From Deltaproteobacteria bacterium (lineage in GTDB: Bacteria; Desulfobacterota; Desulfuromonadia; Geobacterales; Geobacteraceae): 43,032 nucleotides of DNA. Position 1 is the stretch's first letter, and every line of letters starts with the position of its first letter. Shown piece by piece: positions 13,853 through 23,059 of the stretch. The translations under genes were made by a program, and so were the position numbers. The stretch lies in the NCBI GenBank assembly GCA_021848385.1, contig JAJZUQ010000023.1:1-43032 (forward strand), in the 5' to 3' direction. The notes beneath the pieces are model-generated. The model made no database searches. It had not been told where the DNA came from and worked only from the letters and a program-made list of their open reading frames with translations.

Positions 13853-14974
13853 ATGAAGAATAACCTGAAGCCAACCCATAGATTCGAAAAGGACATCTCC
13901 AACTGCGGTCTGACCGGTTTTATCTCCAAGTCCGGCCAACTGGTTGAGGGAAGCGTCATCATCAAGTCGATTGCCCTCATGCATGACCGGGGGAACGGTC
14001 TGGGTGGAGGTTTTGCCGCCTACGGGATCTACCCCGAATTCAAAGAGTTGTTTGCCTTCCATCTCATGTATGAAAGTGGTATGGCCCTCCAGTTGACCGA
14101 GGAGTACCTTGCCGAGAATTTTCATATCGACCACCACGATGAGATCCCGACTCGCCGGAATGCAGCCATCACCAATCCGCCTGCGTTCCGGCGCTACTTT
14201 GTCAAACCGTTGGAGACTGCCGAGTACAAAGAGGCACGCGAGTTCCAAAACATGACCGACGAAGATATCATCGTCACCCACGTCATGCGGATCAACAACG
14301 AGATCGAGGGTGCCTTTGTCGTATCGTCCGGCAGGAACATGGGAGCTTTCAAGGGGGTGGGGTACCCTGAGGATATTGCCGATTTCTTCCGCCTTGAGGA
14401 GTACAGCGGCTACATCTGGACCGCCCATAACCGCTTTCCGACCAATACGCCGGGGTGGTGGGGAGGCGCACACCCTTTTACCCTTCTGGACTGGTCGATT
14501 GTACACAACGGCGAAATATCTTCGTATGGCATAAACAAGCGCTACCTGGAGATGTATGGCTATCTCTGCACGATGCTCACCGACACCGAGGTGGTTGCCT
14601 ACATGCTCGACCTTCTCATCCGCAAGCACGGACTGACTCCCGAGTTGGCCAGCATGGCCCTGGCAGCGCCATTCTGGGAGAAGATTGACAGCCTACCCGA
14701 GGACGACCGCCAGCTCCTGACGGCCATCCGGCAGGTCTACGGCAGTGGTCTCCTGAACGGTCCCTTCGCCATCCTCTTTGCCAGCAACGAGGGTCTCATC
14801 GGTCTCAACGACCGGGTCAAGCTGCGACCGCTTGTCTGTGCCACCAAGGACGATTTTCTCTACATGGCGTCTGAAGAGGCGGCAATCCGCGAGATATGTT
14901 CCCAGCCCGACCGTGTCTGGTCGCCCCGCGGTGGAGAACCGGTCATCGCCCGGCTGAATCCGGGAGTCATTTAA
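13853..14974 (+). CDS. Glutamate synthase glutaminase (class II amidotransferase) subunit
   Basis: 373 residues from ATG 13853 with AGAGGAAC upstream. The Ntn-hydrolase nucleophile should be Cys18 in SNCGLTGF, exposed after removal of a 17-residue propeptide. Other glutaminase markers are [18 protein letters not shown], the [13 protein letters not shown] loop and [11 protein letters not shown]. It splits glutamine to give ammonia, which the FMN subunit uses. It corresponds to the N-terminal domain of bacterial GltB, made here as a separate protein. Confidence 0.93.
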   Translation: MKNNLKPTHRFEKDISNCGLTGFISKSGQLVEGSVIIKSIALMHDRGNGLGGGFAAYGIYPEFKELFAFHLMYESGMALQLTEEYLAENFHIDHHDEIPTRRNAAITNPPAFRRYFVKPLETAEYKEAREFQNMTDEDIIVTHVMRINNEIEGAFVVSSGRNMGAFKGVGYPEDIADFFRLEEYSGYIWTAHNRFPTNTPGWWGGAHPFTLLDWSIVHNGEISSYGINKRYLEMYGYLCTMLTDTEVVAYMLDLLIRKHGLTPELASMALAAPFWEKIDSLPEDDRQLLTAIRQVYGSGLLNGPFAILFASNEGLIGLNDRVKLRPLVCATKDDFLYMASEEAAIREICSQPDRVWSPRGGEPVIARLNPGVI

Positions 14975-14976
14975 CT

Positions 14977-15029
14977 ACAGGTAAAGGTACAGAAACCATA
15001 TCACTGTCTTTACCTCTACCTTTTCCTGT
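14977..15029 (+). other. Intercistronic inverted repeat
   Basis: ACAGGTAAAGGTA (14977-14989) pairs with TACCTTTTCCTGT (15017-15029), 12 of 13 positions, around a 27-base loop. No T-run. It sits between the glutaminase and GXGXG subunit genes. Confidence 0.5.
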
Positions 15030-15052
15030 ACCTGCGACGTAAGGAGCACGTT

Positions 15053-15799
15053 ATGAAAATCGACGCTCAAGGCGTTTATTACAAGGTTTTGAACGAGCAG
15101 ATCCGTTCCGCCGTTTCATCCGGCGCCGAAAAGATCGAGCTGGTCAACGTCAACGGCCAGTATTTCATCGGCGACGGGATCAACCGGCCGGTCACCATAT
15201 CCATCAAGGGGGTGCCGGGAAACGATCTGGGAGCCTTCATGAATGGTGCGACAATCATTGTCCATGACAATGCCCAGGACAACATCGGCAACACCATGAA
15301 CGCGGGAAAGGTTGTCGTGCACGGCCACGCGGGTGATGTCCTCGGCTACGGCATGCGGGGTGGGCGGATCCATATCCTCAAGGACGTGGGGTACCGGGTC
15401 GGCATCCACATGAAATCGTACCAGGAAAACAAGCCGGTGCTTATAGCTGGCGGCAAGGCGGGGGATTTCTTCGGCGAGTACATGGCGGGCGGCATACTCG
15501 TGCTGCTGGGGATGTTCAGCGACGATCCCGAAAAACCGGTCCACGGGTATTGTTTCGGTACGGGAATGCACGGTGGCACCATCTTCGTGCGTGGTGGGGT
15601 CGATGAATCGAAGCTATCGCGGGAGGTCGGGGTGTTCGAACTGACCGGCGAGGACCGGAAGGAGCTGGAGGGGTATCTGAAGGAGTACTGCAGGGACCTC
15701 AAGCTTGACCCGAAGGAGGTTCTCGCGGAGAAGTTCGTCAAGGTCCTTCCCAAGAGCAAACGCCCCTACGGCGATCTTTATTGCCCCATGCCGCGGTAG
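15053..15799 (+). CDS. Glutamate synthase GXGXG-domain (alpha C-terminal) subunit
   Basis: 248 residues. The right-handed beta-helix of the GltB C-terminal domain shows as repeated G-x-x-G-x-x-x-x-G turns: NDLGAFMNGATIIV, DNIGNTMNAGKVVVHG, DVLGYGMRGGRIHI, DFFGEYMAGGILVLLG and GMHGGTIFVRGG. It holds the parts of the complex together and helps form the ammonia channel. It is the last gene of the operon and is followed by a good terminator. Confidence 0.93.
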   Translation: MKIDAQGVYYKVLNEQIRSAVSSGAEKIELVNVNGQYFIGDGINRPVTISIKGVPGNDLGAFMNGATIIVHDNAQDNIGNTMNAGKVVVHGHAGDVLGYGMRGGRIHILKDVGYRVGIHMKSYQENKPVLIAGGKAGDFFGEYMAGGILVLLGMFSDDPEKPVHGYCFGTGMHGGTIFVRGGVDESKLSREVGVFELTGEDRKELEGYLKEYCRDLKLDPKEVLAEKFVKVLPKSKRPYGDLYCPMPR

Positions 15800-15830
15800 G
15801 TGACGAATTTCCTCTGTTCGAGAGTATACA

Positions 15831-15868
15831 AACACCGGTTGTGCACAAAGCGCAGCCGGTGTTTTTTT
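15831..15868 (+). terminator. Rho-independent terminator of glutamate synthase operon
   Basis: Stem AACACCGG / CCGGTGTT extended by an imperfect inner pairing, followed by seven Ts. Confidence 0.88.
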
Positions 15869-15883
15869 GAATTTAAGGGATTA

Positions 15884-16022
15884 AATTGAGCCTTTTGCAA
15901 AAGTCTCTGCTCGATCCACTATGTACGCTTCATTCCCCCCCTTGTCTAAGGGGGAAGCGAGCGAAGCGAAGCAGGGGGGTTACAGATTTTGCAGTTTTTG
16001 TCTTTTTGCAAGAGGCTCAATT
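15884..16022. mobile_element. 139-base MITE-like inverted-repeat element
   Basis: Terminal inverted repeats of 19 bases match at 18 positions: left 15884-15902 (AATTGAGCCTTTTGCAAAA), right 16004-16022. The interior contains CCCCCC...GGGGGG palindromic tracts and small GAAGC/GCGAAGC repeats, and no gene. The right end lies 6 bases from the stop of the Hpt gene. I see no clear target duplication. Non-autonomous transposon remnant or palindromic intergenic unit. Confidence 0.6.
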
Positions 16023-16028
16023 GGCTGG

Positions 16029-16346
16029 TTATACGTAGACGATCTCGACTCTGGCAAGGTAATCTTCCAGTTCACCGGTAAGATTACGCATGGCATTGTC
16101 ATTCTGCTCCAGGGCTGCTTTCTCAAGATCCAGGCCGATTCGGGATACCTCGTCAAACCCGTAACTGCCGCCGGAACCTTTGATGTTGTGCCCCAGGCGC
16201 TTGACCATGTCATAATCCTTGCCATCCAGAGCTGTCATAATGTCGGCGATATTCTTTTTACGCAGTTCGAAAAAGAAAGGAATCGCCTCCTGAATCTCCG
16301 CGTCGACCTGCACAACGATCCGGTCGGACTTTTCGGCGTTCTTCAC
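16029..16346 (-). CDS. Hpt (histidine phosphotransfer) domain protein
   Basis: 105 residues, a single four-helix Hpt domain. The phosphorylatable His is in RLGHNIKGSGGSYGF, the usual H-x-x-K-G-S signature. Its ATG overlaps the stop of the hybrid kinase (ATGA), so the two are translationally coupled. It probably takes phosphate from the kinase's C-terminal receivers and passes it to a response regulator encoded elsewhere. Confidence 0.93.
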   Translation of the reverse strand: MKNAEKSDRIVVQVDAEIQEAIPFFFELRKKNIADIMTALDGKDYDMVKRLGHNIKGSGGSYGFDEVSRIGLDLEKAALEQNDNAMRNLTGELEDYLARVEIVYV

Positions 16347-19168
16347 GTCACACCCCCGGCTGTATTGACTATCGTTTCGATGAGCTTATCCTTTCTGACC
16401 GGTTTAGAAATGTGGAGATTGCATCCCGCGGCCAGACAATTCTGAATGTCTTCGGTCGAGGTAAAGGCTGTCAGTGCAATTATCGGCGTCGGGGTGAGTG
16501 CCCGTTCCCGTTCCAGTTGACGGATTGCCCGTGTAGCGCTGAGTCCGTCCATGATCGGCATCTGCATATCCATGAGGACCATGGCGTACGAGCCAGCCTT
16601 GAATTTTTCTACCGCAACCGCTCCATTCTCCGCCTCGTCGAGATCGAAGCGGGTGTTTTTCAGAAACAGTCTGAAAATATTTCTATTATCTTCCGCATCC
16701 TCGGCCAGGAGAATCCGGAACACATCCTGCGTGGGAGGTGGCGTAATGGTTGCATTCTTCTCTGCTTTCAACGGGAGAGGGCTCTGGTGGACGTTGAGCA
16801 TTTTTGCAATCGTCTGGCTGAGTTCACGCCGCTTGAGCGGCTTCTGCAGGTGGTTGGTGATTCCGAGTTCGCAGAGTCGCTTGATGTCACTTGATGGGTG
16901 ATCTGCAGAGAGCATCATGACAGTCCGCTGCATGAGTGACCCGTCTTGATGCAGTAGCTGTTCCATTACCTTTATGCTATCCATGGCAGCAAGCCGGCTG
17001 TCCATCAGGAGCAGTTGGTAGGGTTCGCCTGCCTCACGCGCGCCATGCAATGCAGCCAACGCGCCGTCCCTATCTGCGGCCATATCTGTCTTGGCTCCCC
17101 AGTTAGCGAGTAATTCCCCTGTTATGGCACAAGCGTTAGCATTGTCGTCCACAATGAGCGCCTTGACACCGTCAAGGTTCAGGGGGGTGAACTCGCTGCC
17201 GATGGGTGGGTCAGTTTTATCGAGACGGGCAGTGACATAAAAAGTGCTTCCCTCTCCAATCTGACTTTCAACCCGGATGCTTCCCTTCATTTGCTCCAGA
17301 AGCAGTTTGGAAATGGCAAGGCCGAGGCCGCTTCCACCGTATTTGCGCGTAATAGAGGAATCGGCCTGGCTGAATTTTTCGAAAATTGAGTCGATTTTGT
17401 CGGGTGGTATACCGATTCCCGTGTCAGAAACAGTAAACCGGATTTCGATTTTGCCCTGTTCGACGGCACCGGATTCCACTTTAAGGCTGATTTCGCCAGT
17501 TGCGGTGAATTTGATAGCATTGCCAATGAGGTTTGTTAACACCTGCCGCAAGCGATTGGGGTCCCCTTGCAGGAACAGGGGGGTGTTGGGAGCAATCCTG
17601 CAGGTCAGTTCCAACCCCTTCTCGTGTGCCTTGACTGCCAGCATTTCGCAGGTCAGGTCGATCACTTCTTCCATGTCGAACGGTATGTTCTCAAGCTCCA
17701 TACGTCCGGCCTCTATCTTGGTGAGATCGAGAAGGTCCCGGATGAGTTCCAGAAGGGTCAGGCCGGAGCGGTGGAGGATGCCGAGGTATTCCTGTTGTTC
17801 GGGAGTCATGTCAGATTCCCGCAGCATATCTGCCATGCCGATTACTGCATTGAGTGGCGTACGGATTTCGTGGCTCATATTGGCGAGGAAGACGCTTTTG
17901 GCGCGGTTGGCCACCTCCGCCTGCTCTTTGGCGTGGAGCAGTTCCTGCTCGGCCCGCTTCCGTTCGACAATCTCTTTCTGCAGTCCTTCGTTGGATCTGG
18001 CAAGTTGCCGGGTCCGTATCTGGACGGTATCTTCAAGTCTTTGGTTCAATTCTTCCAGTTCCTCACCCTTGAGCTGCAGTTCCCGTTCCGTCTGCTTCAG
18101 GCTGCTGATGTCTTGGGCAGCACAGATAATGCCCTGCAGTTTGCCCGATTCGTCGGCCATTTCCGCCAGGGAGACAAGAACGGGTATCTCCGTGCCGTCC
18201 TTCTTGCAATAGGTCTGCTCTATGCCTTCGATAAACCCGTCCTGTGCAAGACGGCCTGTCTGCTCGTGATTAAGGAAGTCCTCGTCCTGGGAGGATAATA
18301 TTCCTGCCGGTTTGCCGAAAAGTTCGGGTCTGTCGTAACCGAGTAGTTCGCAGAAAGCCCGGTTCATCGACTGGATGGTATGATCAGGGGAAAAGACAAC
18401 AAGCGCATCATGCATGGTATTGAGCAGGCGATCCATGTATTCTTTCGATACCGTGGTCCGCTGAAGGTTTTCGGCCATCATGTTGAACGCCTCTGCCAGT
18501 TGGCCCACCTCATCCCGTTCGCTGATCTGGATACGGTGAGACAGGTTGCCCCTGCCGACAGTTTCGGCACCTGTGGCAAGTGCCTGGAGCGACCGGGTAA
18601 GAGCTTTGGCAAAAAACACAGCGATCAGGCTCACCAGGATAATTGCAGCGATAATGATCCTGGTGGTCCAGCCGGTTATGTTATCGATGCTTTTCCTGAT
18701 TGAGTCCGCGGACATTCCGCAGTGCACCACTCCGAGTTCCCCTTGCATGACCGGGACCGCGATGTCGTATACAAGCCCCTTCTCTGTTTTCAGGGGTACA
18801 ATGCTGTACGGTTGGCCGGGGCGAACCCTGTTAATGGTGAGGAGATCCGTGGGAAATGTTTTGCCGAAGGTCTGAGCGACAACTTCATTTTTCTGGTCAA
18901 CTGCGAAGACATAGGTAAGGTCGTCTTCGTGTTCAAGGTAGTCATCTGCCAGCATTTCCACAAGGATGGTGGATTCAGTCAGGAAGGGGTTTGTGGCGAC
19001 TTCGGCGAAATGCCGGGCTATAGAGACGCCGCGCAGCTGCAATTCCTTCACCAGACGGTCATGAATGGTCGTCTGGATAAGCACGATGAAGATCGACCCT
19101 AACAGCATCAGGAGGCTGACGACACCGAGGAGGAATTTGCTCCGTATGCTAATCGTTTTCCTGGGCAC
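16343..19168 (-). CDS. Hybrid sensor histidine kinase (HAMP-PAS-HisKA-HATPase-REC-REC)
   Basis: 941 residues from the GTG at 19168, two bases after the stop of the upstream lipoprotein gene; ATG 19201 gives 11 more residues inside that gene. Order: membrane helix (about 10-34), a periplasmic sensor domain to about 175, second membrane helix (to about 197), HAMP, a PAS domain (LLNTMHDALVVFSPDHTIQS), coiled coil, HisKA with NMSHEIRTPLNAVIGM, HATPase (N, G1, G2 boxes: LIGNAIKFT, DTGIGIP, GSGLGLAI), a first receiver (ALIVDDN, MDSRL) that keeps the Asp, and a second receiver (LLAEDAEDN, LMDMQMPIMDG). It sits between a PhnD-like lipoprotein and an Hpt gene and probably forms one phosphorelay with them. 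Confidence 0.92.
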   Translation of the reverse strand: MPRKTISIRSKFLLGVVSLLMLLGSIFIVLIQTTIHDRLVKELQLRGVSIARHFAEVATNPFLTESTILVEMLADDYLEHEDDLTYVFAVDQKNEVVAQTFGKTFPTDLLTINRVRPGQPYSIVPLKTEKGLVYDIAVPVMQGELGVVHCGMSADSIRKSIDNITGWTTRIIIAAIILVSLIAVFFAKALTRSLQALATGAETVGRGNLSHRIQISERDEVGQLAEAFNMMAENLQRTTVSKEYMDRLLNTMHDALVVFSPDHTIQSMNRAFCELLGYDRPELFGKPAGILSSQDEDFLNHEQTGRLAQDGFIEGIEQTYCKKDGTEIPVLVSLAEMADESGKLQGIICAAQDISSLKQTERELQLKGEELEELNQRLEDTVQIRTRQLARSNEGLQKEIVERKRAEQELLHAKEQAEVANRAKSVFLANMSHEIRTPLNAVIGMADMLRESDMTPEQQEYLGILHRSGLTLLELIRDLLDLTKIEAGRMELENIPFDMEEVIDLTCEMLAVKAHEKGLELTCRIAPNTPLFLQGDPNRLRQVLTNLIGNAIKFTATGEISLKVESGAVEQGKIEIRFTVSDTGIGIPPDKIDSIFEKFSQADSSITRKYGGSGLGLAISKLLLEQMKGSIRVESQIGEGSTFYVTARLDKTDPPIGSEFTPLNLDGVKALIVDDNANACAITGELLANWGAKTDMAADRDGALAALHGAREAGEPYQLLLMDSRLAAMDSIKVMEQLLHQDGSLMQRTVMMLSADHPSSDIKRLCELGITNHLQKPLKRRELSQTIAKMLNVHQSPLPLKAEKNATITPPPTQDVFRILLAEDAEDNRNIFRLFLKNTRFDLDEAENGAVAVEKFKAGSYAMVLMDMQMPIMDGLSATRAIRQLERERALTPTPIIALTAFTSTEDIQNCLAAGCNLHISKPVRKDKLIETIVNTAGGVT

Positions 19169-19169
19169 G

Positions 19170-20105
19170 TTATTTCTCTGTTCTCCGGGCAATCCAGGCA
19201 TTCATTTCGCGTATTGAGTCGTAGTCATGGTCGTTTCCGACGGCAAAGCGGTCAATCATCATGCCGGCGAGTATTCCTCTCCCGCGAGGGTTTTCGTGCA
19301 TGTGCAGAAGGATATTTCGGATCCTGATCTTGAGGTCCTCGTCGACACCCGTGCGGACAACGAGGGGAGGGATGCCGTAGGGGGGGGACGTGGTAACTAT
19401 CTTGGCCTTCACCGTCAGTTCGGGGTGCTTCCACTGGATATACTCCCAGATGAGACTGTCCACGGCGGCTCCGTCCACTATTTTTCTTGCTACGGCATTA
19501 ATAGACTTGTCGTGACCGTAGGTATAGATATATTTCCTGAAATAAGAATGGGGAGTTTCGACCATTCGTGAGAGCATATACGTGGGGACCAGGCAGCCGC
19601 TGTTGGATTTGGGGTCGGTAAAGGCGAAGGATTTTCCCCTGAGCCCTGCGAAATCCCGCACCGGGCTATCTTTGGGGACAATGATGTAGGAATGGTAGAA
19701 GGGTTCGCCGTGGGCCAGGGGAACGGCCAAAAGTTCCAGGCCAAACTTCGCGTGTCCTTCCACATAGGGGCCGGAACAGACAAACGCCATATCCAGCCCC
19801 CCTGATTTAAGGAGTTTGTTGACCTGATCGTAGTTTTCCCGGTCCACCAGCTGGATTGGCTGGTCAAGCTTATCCTCCAGGTAGTCTTTGAGTTGCTTGT
19901 AATAGATGTATCCTTCCTTGGGGGTGATCATGGCTCCCATGCCTAAGCGCAGTGGCGCACGCACTGAAGCGGATGAAGCATGTTTGAGGACGTGCCGCCG
20001 GTCCAGTCGTACTTCCTGTGTATTCTTGCCGGAGCAGGATGTCAGTGCCACAAGTGACAGTATGGCTAAATGGCAGACCAACAGTCTTACGACAAGAAGT
20101 GGCAT
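19170..20105 (-). CDS. PhnD-like phosphate/phosphonate-type binding lipoprotein
   Basis: 311 residues. The N-terminal signal ends in a lipobox-like LTSCSG (Cys24), so it is likely a lipoprotein. The binding fold is PhnD/PF12974-like: LRLGMGAMITPKEGY, DYLEDKLDQPIQLV, GGLDMAFVCSGPYV, GLRGKSFAFTDPKSNSGCLVP and VDGAAVDSLIWEY. No ABC permease or ATPase is nearby; instead a hybrid kinase follows immediately. That suggests a sensing subunit that hands ligand information to the kinase's periplasmic domain. The ligand is unknown; phosphonate is not implied. Confidence 0.85.
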   Translation of the reverse strand: MPLLVVRLLVCHLAILSLVALTSCSGKNTQEVRLDRRHVLKHASSASVRAPLRLGMGAMITPKEGYIYYKQLKDYLEDKLDQPIQLVDRENYDQVNKLLKSGGLDMAFVCSGPYVEGHAKFGLELLAVPLAHGEPFYHSYIIVPKDSPVRDFAGLRGKSFAFTDPKSNSGCLVPTYMLSRMVETPHSYFRKYIYTYGHDKSINAVARKIVDGAAVDSLIWEYIQWKHPELTVKAKIVTTSPPYGIPPLVVRTGVDEDLKIRIRNILLHMHENPRGRGILAGMMIDRFAVGNDHDYDSIREMNAWIARRTEK

Positions 20106-20355
20106 AAAGTCAAAATCCTTTTACTCTGCAAGGATTGATCAATAGTTTAGCAATCTGCGAGCACATTGATTGTATAATAACTTAAAAATATTGCAATATT
20201 TATACCTCTTTCCCTGTCGCGCCCCTGTAAAATATCGTGTGTGTGACGGGATTCACCGTTTGCCGCATTCGCAAAGAGGCGGGGAGAAAACCCTTTACAA
20301 GCCGGCAGCTGTTAATATATCATTCATCGGTTACACTCACGCAGGCAAAGGATTT
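20106..20355. promoter_or_regulatory. Divergent intergenic region with a 16-base AT palindrome
   Basis: 250 bases between the minus-strand lipoprotein gene and lepA. A perfect palindrome AAATATTGCAATATTT lies at 20186-20201. TATAAT at 20173-20178 could be a -10 box on the plus strand but has only a weak -35. An open frame running from 20170 into lepA has no ribosome site and no conserved content. Possible operator for either gene. Confidence 0.4.
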
Positions 20356-22158
20356 ATGAAGATAGACCATATACGCAATTTTTCCATAATAGCCCACATC
20401 GACCACGGCAAGTCGACCCTGGCGGACCGGTTGCTGGAGTACACCGGCGCCCTGTCCGACCGGGAAAAACAGGATCAGTTTCTGGACAAGATGGACCTGG
20501 AGCGGGAACGGGGAATCACCATCAAGGCCCAGACCGTCCGCCTTGTCTACCGGGCAGACGACGGCCGGGATTATATCCTCAACCTGATCGATACTCCGGG
20601 CCACGTGGACTTCACCTACGAGGTATCGCGATCCCTCACTGCCTGCGAGGGTGCGCTCCTGGTTGTCGATGCCTCCCAGGGGGTCGAGGCCCAGACCCTG
20701 GCCAACGTCTATCTCGCCATCGACACCAACCTGGAGGTCTTCCCGGTTCTCAACAAGATCGATCTGCCGGCGGCCGAGCCGGAGAGGGTCAAGCACGAGA
20801 TCGAGGAGATCATCGGCATCGACGCCCACGATGCGGTGTTGGCCAGCGCCAAGGAAGGGATCGGCACCAGGGAGATCCTGGAGGAGATCGTCTCCAAGAT
20901 TCCGCCACCGGTGGGAGATCCGGGGAAGCCCCTGCAGGCGCTTCTCTTTGATTCCTGGTACGACCAGTACCAGGGAGTCATCGTGCTGGTCCGGATCATT
21001 GACGGGACGGTGAAAAAGGGAGAGAAGATCCTCCTCATGTCCAACAAGAAGAGCTATGAGGTGCTGAAGGTCGGGGTATTCTCGCCGGCCATGTGCGAGG
21101 TGCCGGAACTTACCGCCGGCGAGGTCGGTTTCCTCATCGCCGGTATCAAGGATGTGCAGGACGCCAAGGTGGGTGACACCGTGACCCATCTGCACAACCC
21201 CTGTACCGCGCCGCTCCCCGGTTACAAAGAAGTGAAGCCGATGGTCTTCTCCGGCCTTTACCCCATTGACACCGCCCAGTACGAGCAGTTGCGCGACGCC
21301 CTGGCCAAGCTGAAGCTTAACGATTCCTCCTTCTCTTACGAGCCGGAGACCTCTTTAGCTCTCGGGTTCGGCTTCCGCTGCGGCTTCCTGGGGCTTCTCC
21401 ACATGGAGATCATCCAGGAGCGGCTGGAGCGGGAATTCAACCTCGATCTGATAACTACCGCACCTACCGTTGTTTACCGGGTCCATAAGGTTGGTGGCGA
21501 GGTGTTCACCATCGAGAGTGCCAACCAGATGCCGGAACCGCAGCACATCGACCTGATTGAGGAACCGTTCATCCTCGCCTCCATCCACGTTCCCAATGAG
21601 TACGTCGGGGGAATCCTGGCGCTGTGCGAGGAGAAGCGGGGAGTGCAGCGGGAGATCAAGTACCTCACCCCGACACGGGTGATGGTTATCTACGAACTTC
21701 CCCTCAATGAAGTGGTTCTTGACTTCTATGACCGCCTCAAATCCATCACCAAAGGGTATGCCTCCCTCGATTATGAGCAGCTGGACTACCGTCGCAGCGA
21801 CCTGGTGCGGATGAACATCATGATCAACGGCGAGGTGGTGGATGCCCTTTCCCTCATCATCCACCGGGACAAGGCCTACTACCGCGGTCGCGATCTGGTG
21901 GCCAAGATGAAGGAACTGATCCCCCGCCAGATGTTCGAGATCGCCATCCAGGCTGCTATCGGCAACAAGGTGATCGCCCGGGAGACGGTGAAGGCCATGC
22001 GCAAGGACGTGCTTGCCAAGTGCTATGGCGGTGACATCACCCGCAAGCGTAAGCTTCTGGAGAAGCAGAAAGAAGGGAAGAAGCGGATGAAGAACATCGG
22101 CAATGTTGAACTCCCCCAGGAGGCGTTCCTCGCCATCCTGAAAGTAGAAGACAAGTAG
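20356..22158 (+). CDS. lepA: Elongation factor 4 (LepA)
   Basis: 600 residues from ATG 20356 ([21 protein letters not shown]), the standard start, with AAAGGA upstream; the longer frame to 20170 is not used. GTPase motifs G1 (AHIDHGKST), G3 (DTPGHVDF) and G4 (NKID) are intact, followed by EF-G-like domains and the LepA-specific C-terminal domain ([21 protein letters not shown] shortened to its core [12 protein letters not shown]). It is a ribosome-bound GTPase acting in translation or subunit biogenesis. The next gene, lepB, follows by 31 bases. Confidence 0.97.
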   Translation: MKIDHIRNFSIIAHIDHGKSTLADRLLEYTGALSDREKQDQFLDKMDLERERGITIKAQTVRLVYRADDGRDYILNLIDTPGHVDFTYEVSRSLTACEGALLVVDASQGVEAQTLANVYLAIDTNLEVFPVLNKIDLPAAEPERVKHEIEEIIGIDAHDAVLASAKEGIGTREILEEIVSKIPPPVGDPGKPLQALLFDSWYDQYQGVIVLVRIIDGTVKKGEKILLMSNKKSYEVLKVGVFSPAMCEVPELTAGEVGFLIAGIKDVQDAKVGDTVTHLHNPCTAPLPGYKEVKPMVFSGLYPIDTAQYEQLRDALAKLKLNDSSFSYEPETSLALGFGFRCGFLGLLHMEIIQERLEREFNLDLITTAPTVVYRVHKVGGEVFTIESANQMPEPQHIDLIEEPFILASIHVPNEYVGGILALCEEKRGVQREIKYLTPTRVMVIYELPLNEVVLDFYDRLKSITKGYASLDYEQLDYRRSDLVRMNIMINGEVVDALSLIIHRDKAYYRGRDLVAKMKELIPRQMFEIAIQAAIGNKVIARETVKAMRKDVLAKCYGGDITRKRKLLEKQKEGKKRMKNIGNVELPQEAFLAILKVEDK

Positions 22159-22189
22159 GATAAATTATCCCGCAAAGGATCTGTGACCA

Positions 22190-22855
22190 ATGAACGATTA
22201 CAAGGACAAACCGGCAGGCGTCAGCGACAGCGCTGTTGCCCAGCCTATCACCAAAAAACACATTGTTCGTGAGTACGCCGAGTCGATCATCATAGCGGTC
22301 ATATTGGCCCTCATTATCCGTACCTTCATCGTACAGGCCTTCAAGATTCCCTCCGGTTCCATGGAGGATACCCTGGCCATCGGCGACCACATCCTGGTGA
22401 GCAAGTTCATCTATGGCACCAAGATTCCCTTCACTTCCACGAGATTGCTCAAGATCCGCGACCCGCGCCGGGGTGACGTGATTGTTTTCGAGTATCCTGA
22501 GGACCCGAGTAAGGACTTCATCAAGCGGGTCATCGGAACTCCCGGGGACGAGGTGCAGGTGATCAACAAGAAAGTCTTCGTCAACGGCAAACCCTATGAG
22601 AATCCACACGAGGTCCATAAGGAGAAGGAAATAATCCCGAAAGAGCAGAACCAGCGGGACAATTTCGGGCCGGTCAAGGTTCCGGAAAATTCCTATTTCG
22701 TCATGGGTGACAATCGCGATCGCTCTTACGACAGCCGCTTCTGGGGCTTCGTCACGAATGACAAAATCAAGGGGCTGGCATTCATAAAATACTGGTCATG
22801 GGACAAGGACAAGTTCCGGGTCAGGTGGGGGAATATCGGGAAACTGATCAACTGA
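22190..22855 (+). CDS. lepB: Signal peptidase I
   Basis: 221 residues. One membrane anchor (about 32-50) is followed by the catalytic Ser57 in IPSGSMEDTL and Lys112 in DFIKRVIGTPGD; box E GDNRDRSYDSRFWG is intact. It cleaves signal peptides at the outer face of the inner membrane. The lepA-lepB order is common in bacteria. A terminator follows at 22882. Confidence 0.96.
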   Translation: MNDYKDKPAGVSDSAVAQPITKKHIVREYAESIIIAVILALIIRTFIVQAFKIPSGSMEDTLAIGDHILVSKFIYGTKIPFTSTRLLKIRDPRRGDVIVFEYPEDPSKDFIKRVIGTPGDEVQVINKKVFVNGKPYENPHEVHKEKEIIPKEQNQRDNFGPVKVPENSYFVMGDNRDRSYDSRFWGFVTNDKIKGLAFIKYWSWDKDKFRVRWGNIGKLIN

Positions 22856-22881
22856 CAGTGGGTCGGTACGTGGGTAACAGG

Positions 22882-22914
22882 AAGGCCATCCGGAAAGAAA
22901 TCGGGTGGCCTTTT
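22882..22914 (+). terminator. Rho-independent terminator after lepB
   Basis: AAGGCCATCCG / CGGGTGGCCTT stem with a nine-base loop, followed by TTTT. Confidence 0.8.
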
Positions 22915-23059
22915 CTGCGTGAGAAGAGGTTTCATGCCGTAGAATCGGTAAGTGACTGTAAGGCAGCGGGTTATAGTGGTTTTGCTGGGAGAGCGACAGC
23001 GTCTGCTCTGTTCCTTTGTCGTCGAACGTGTGATATCTTTGCGACGGGAGGAGGCAGTT

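Noticed and set aside
12469-13980. 503-codon minus-strand frame across the FAD oxidoreductase
   Set aside because: Runs across tandem repeats and two real genes on the other strand; no recognisable protein content.
15940-15990. GAAGC/GCGAAGC microrepeats as a possible CRISPR trace
   Set aside because: Units are too short and irregular, no spacers of constant length; they belong to the inverted-repeat element.
20170-20355. N-terminal extension of lepA
   Set aside because: LepA proteins begin at MKIDHIRN; the extension has no ribosome site and contains the AT palindrome and promoter-like sequence.
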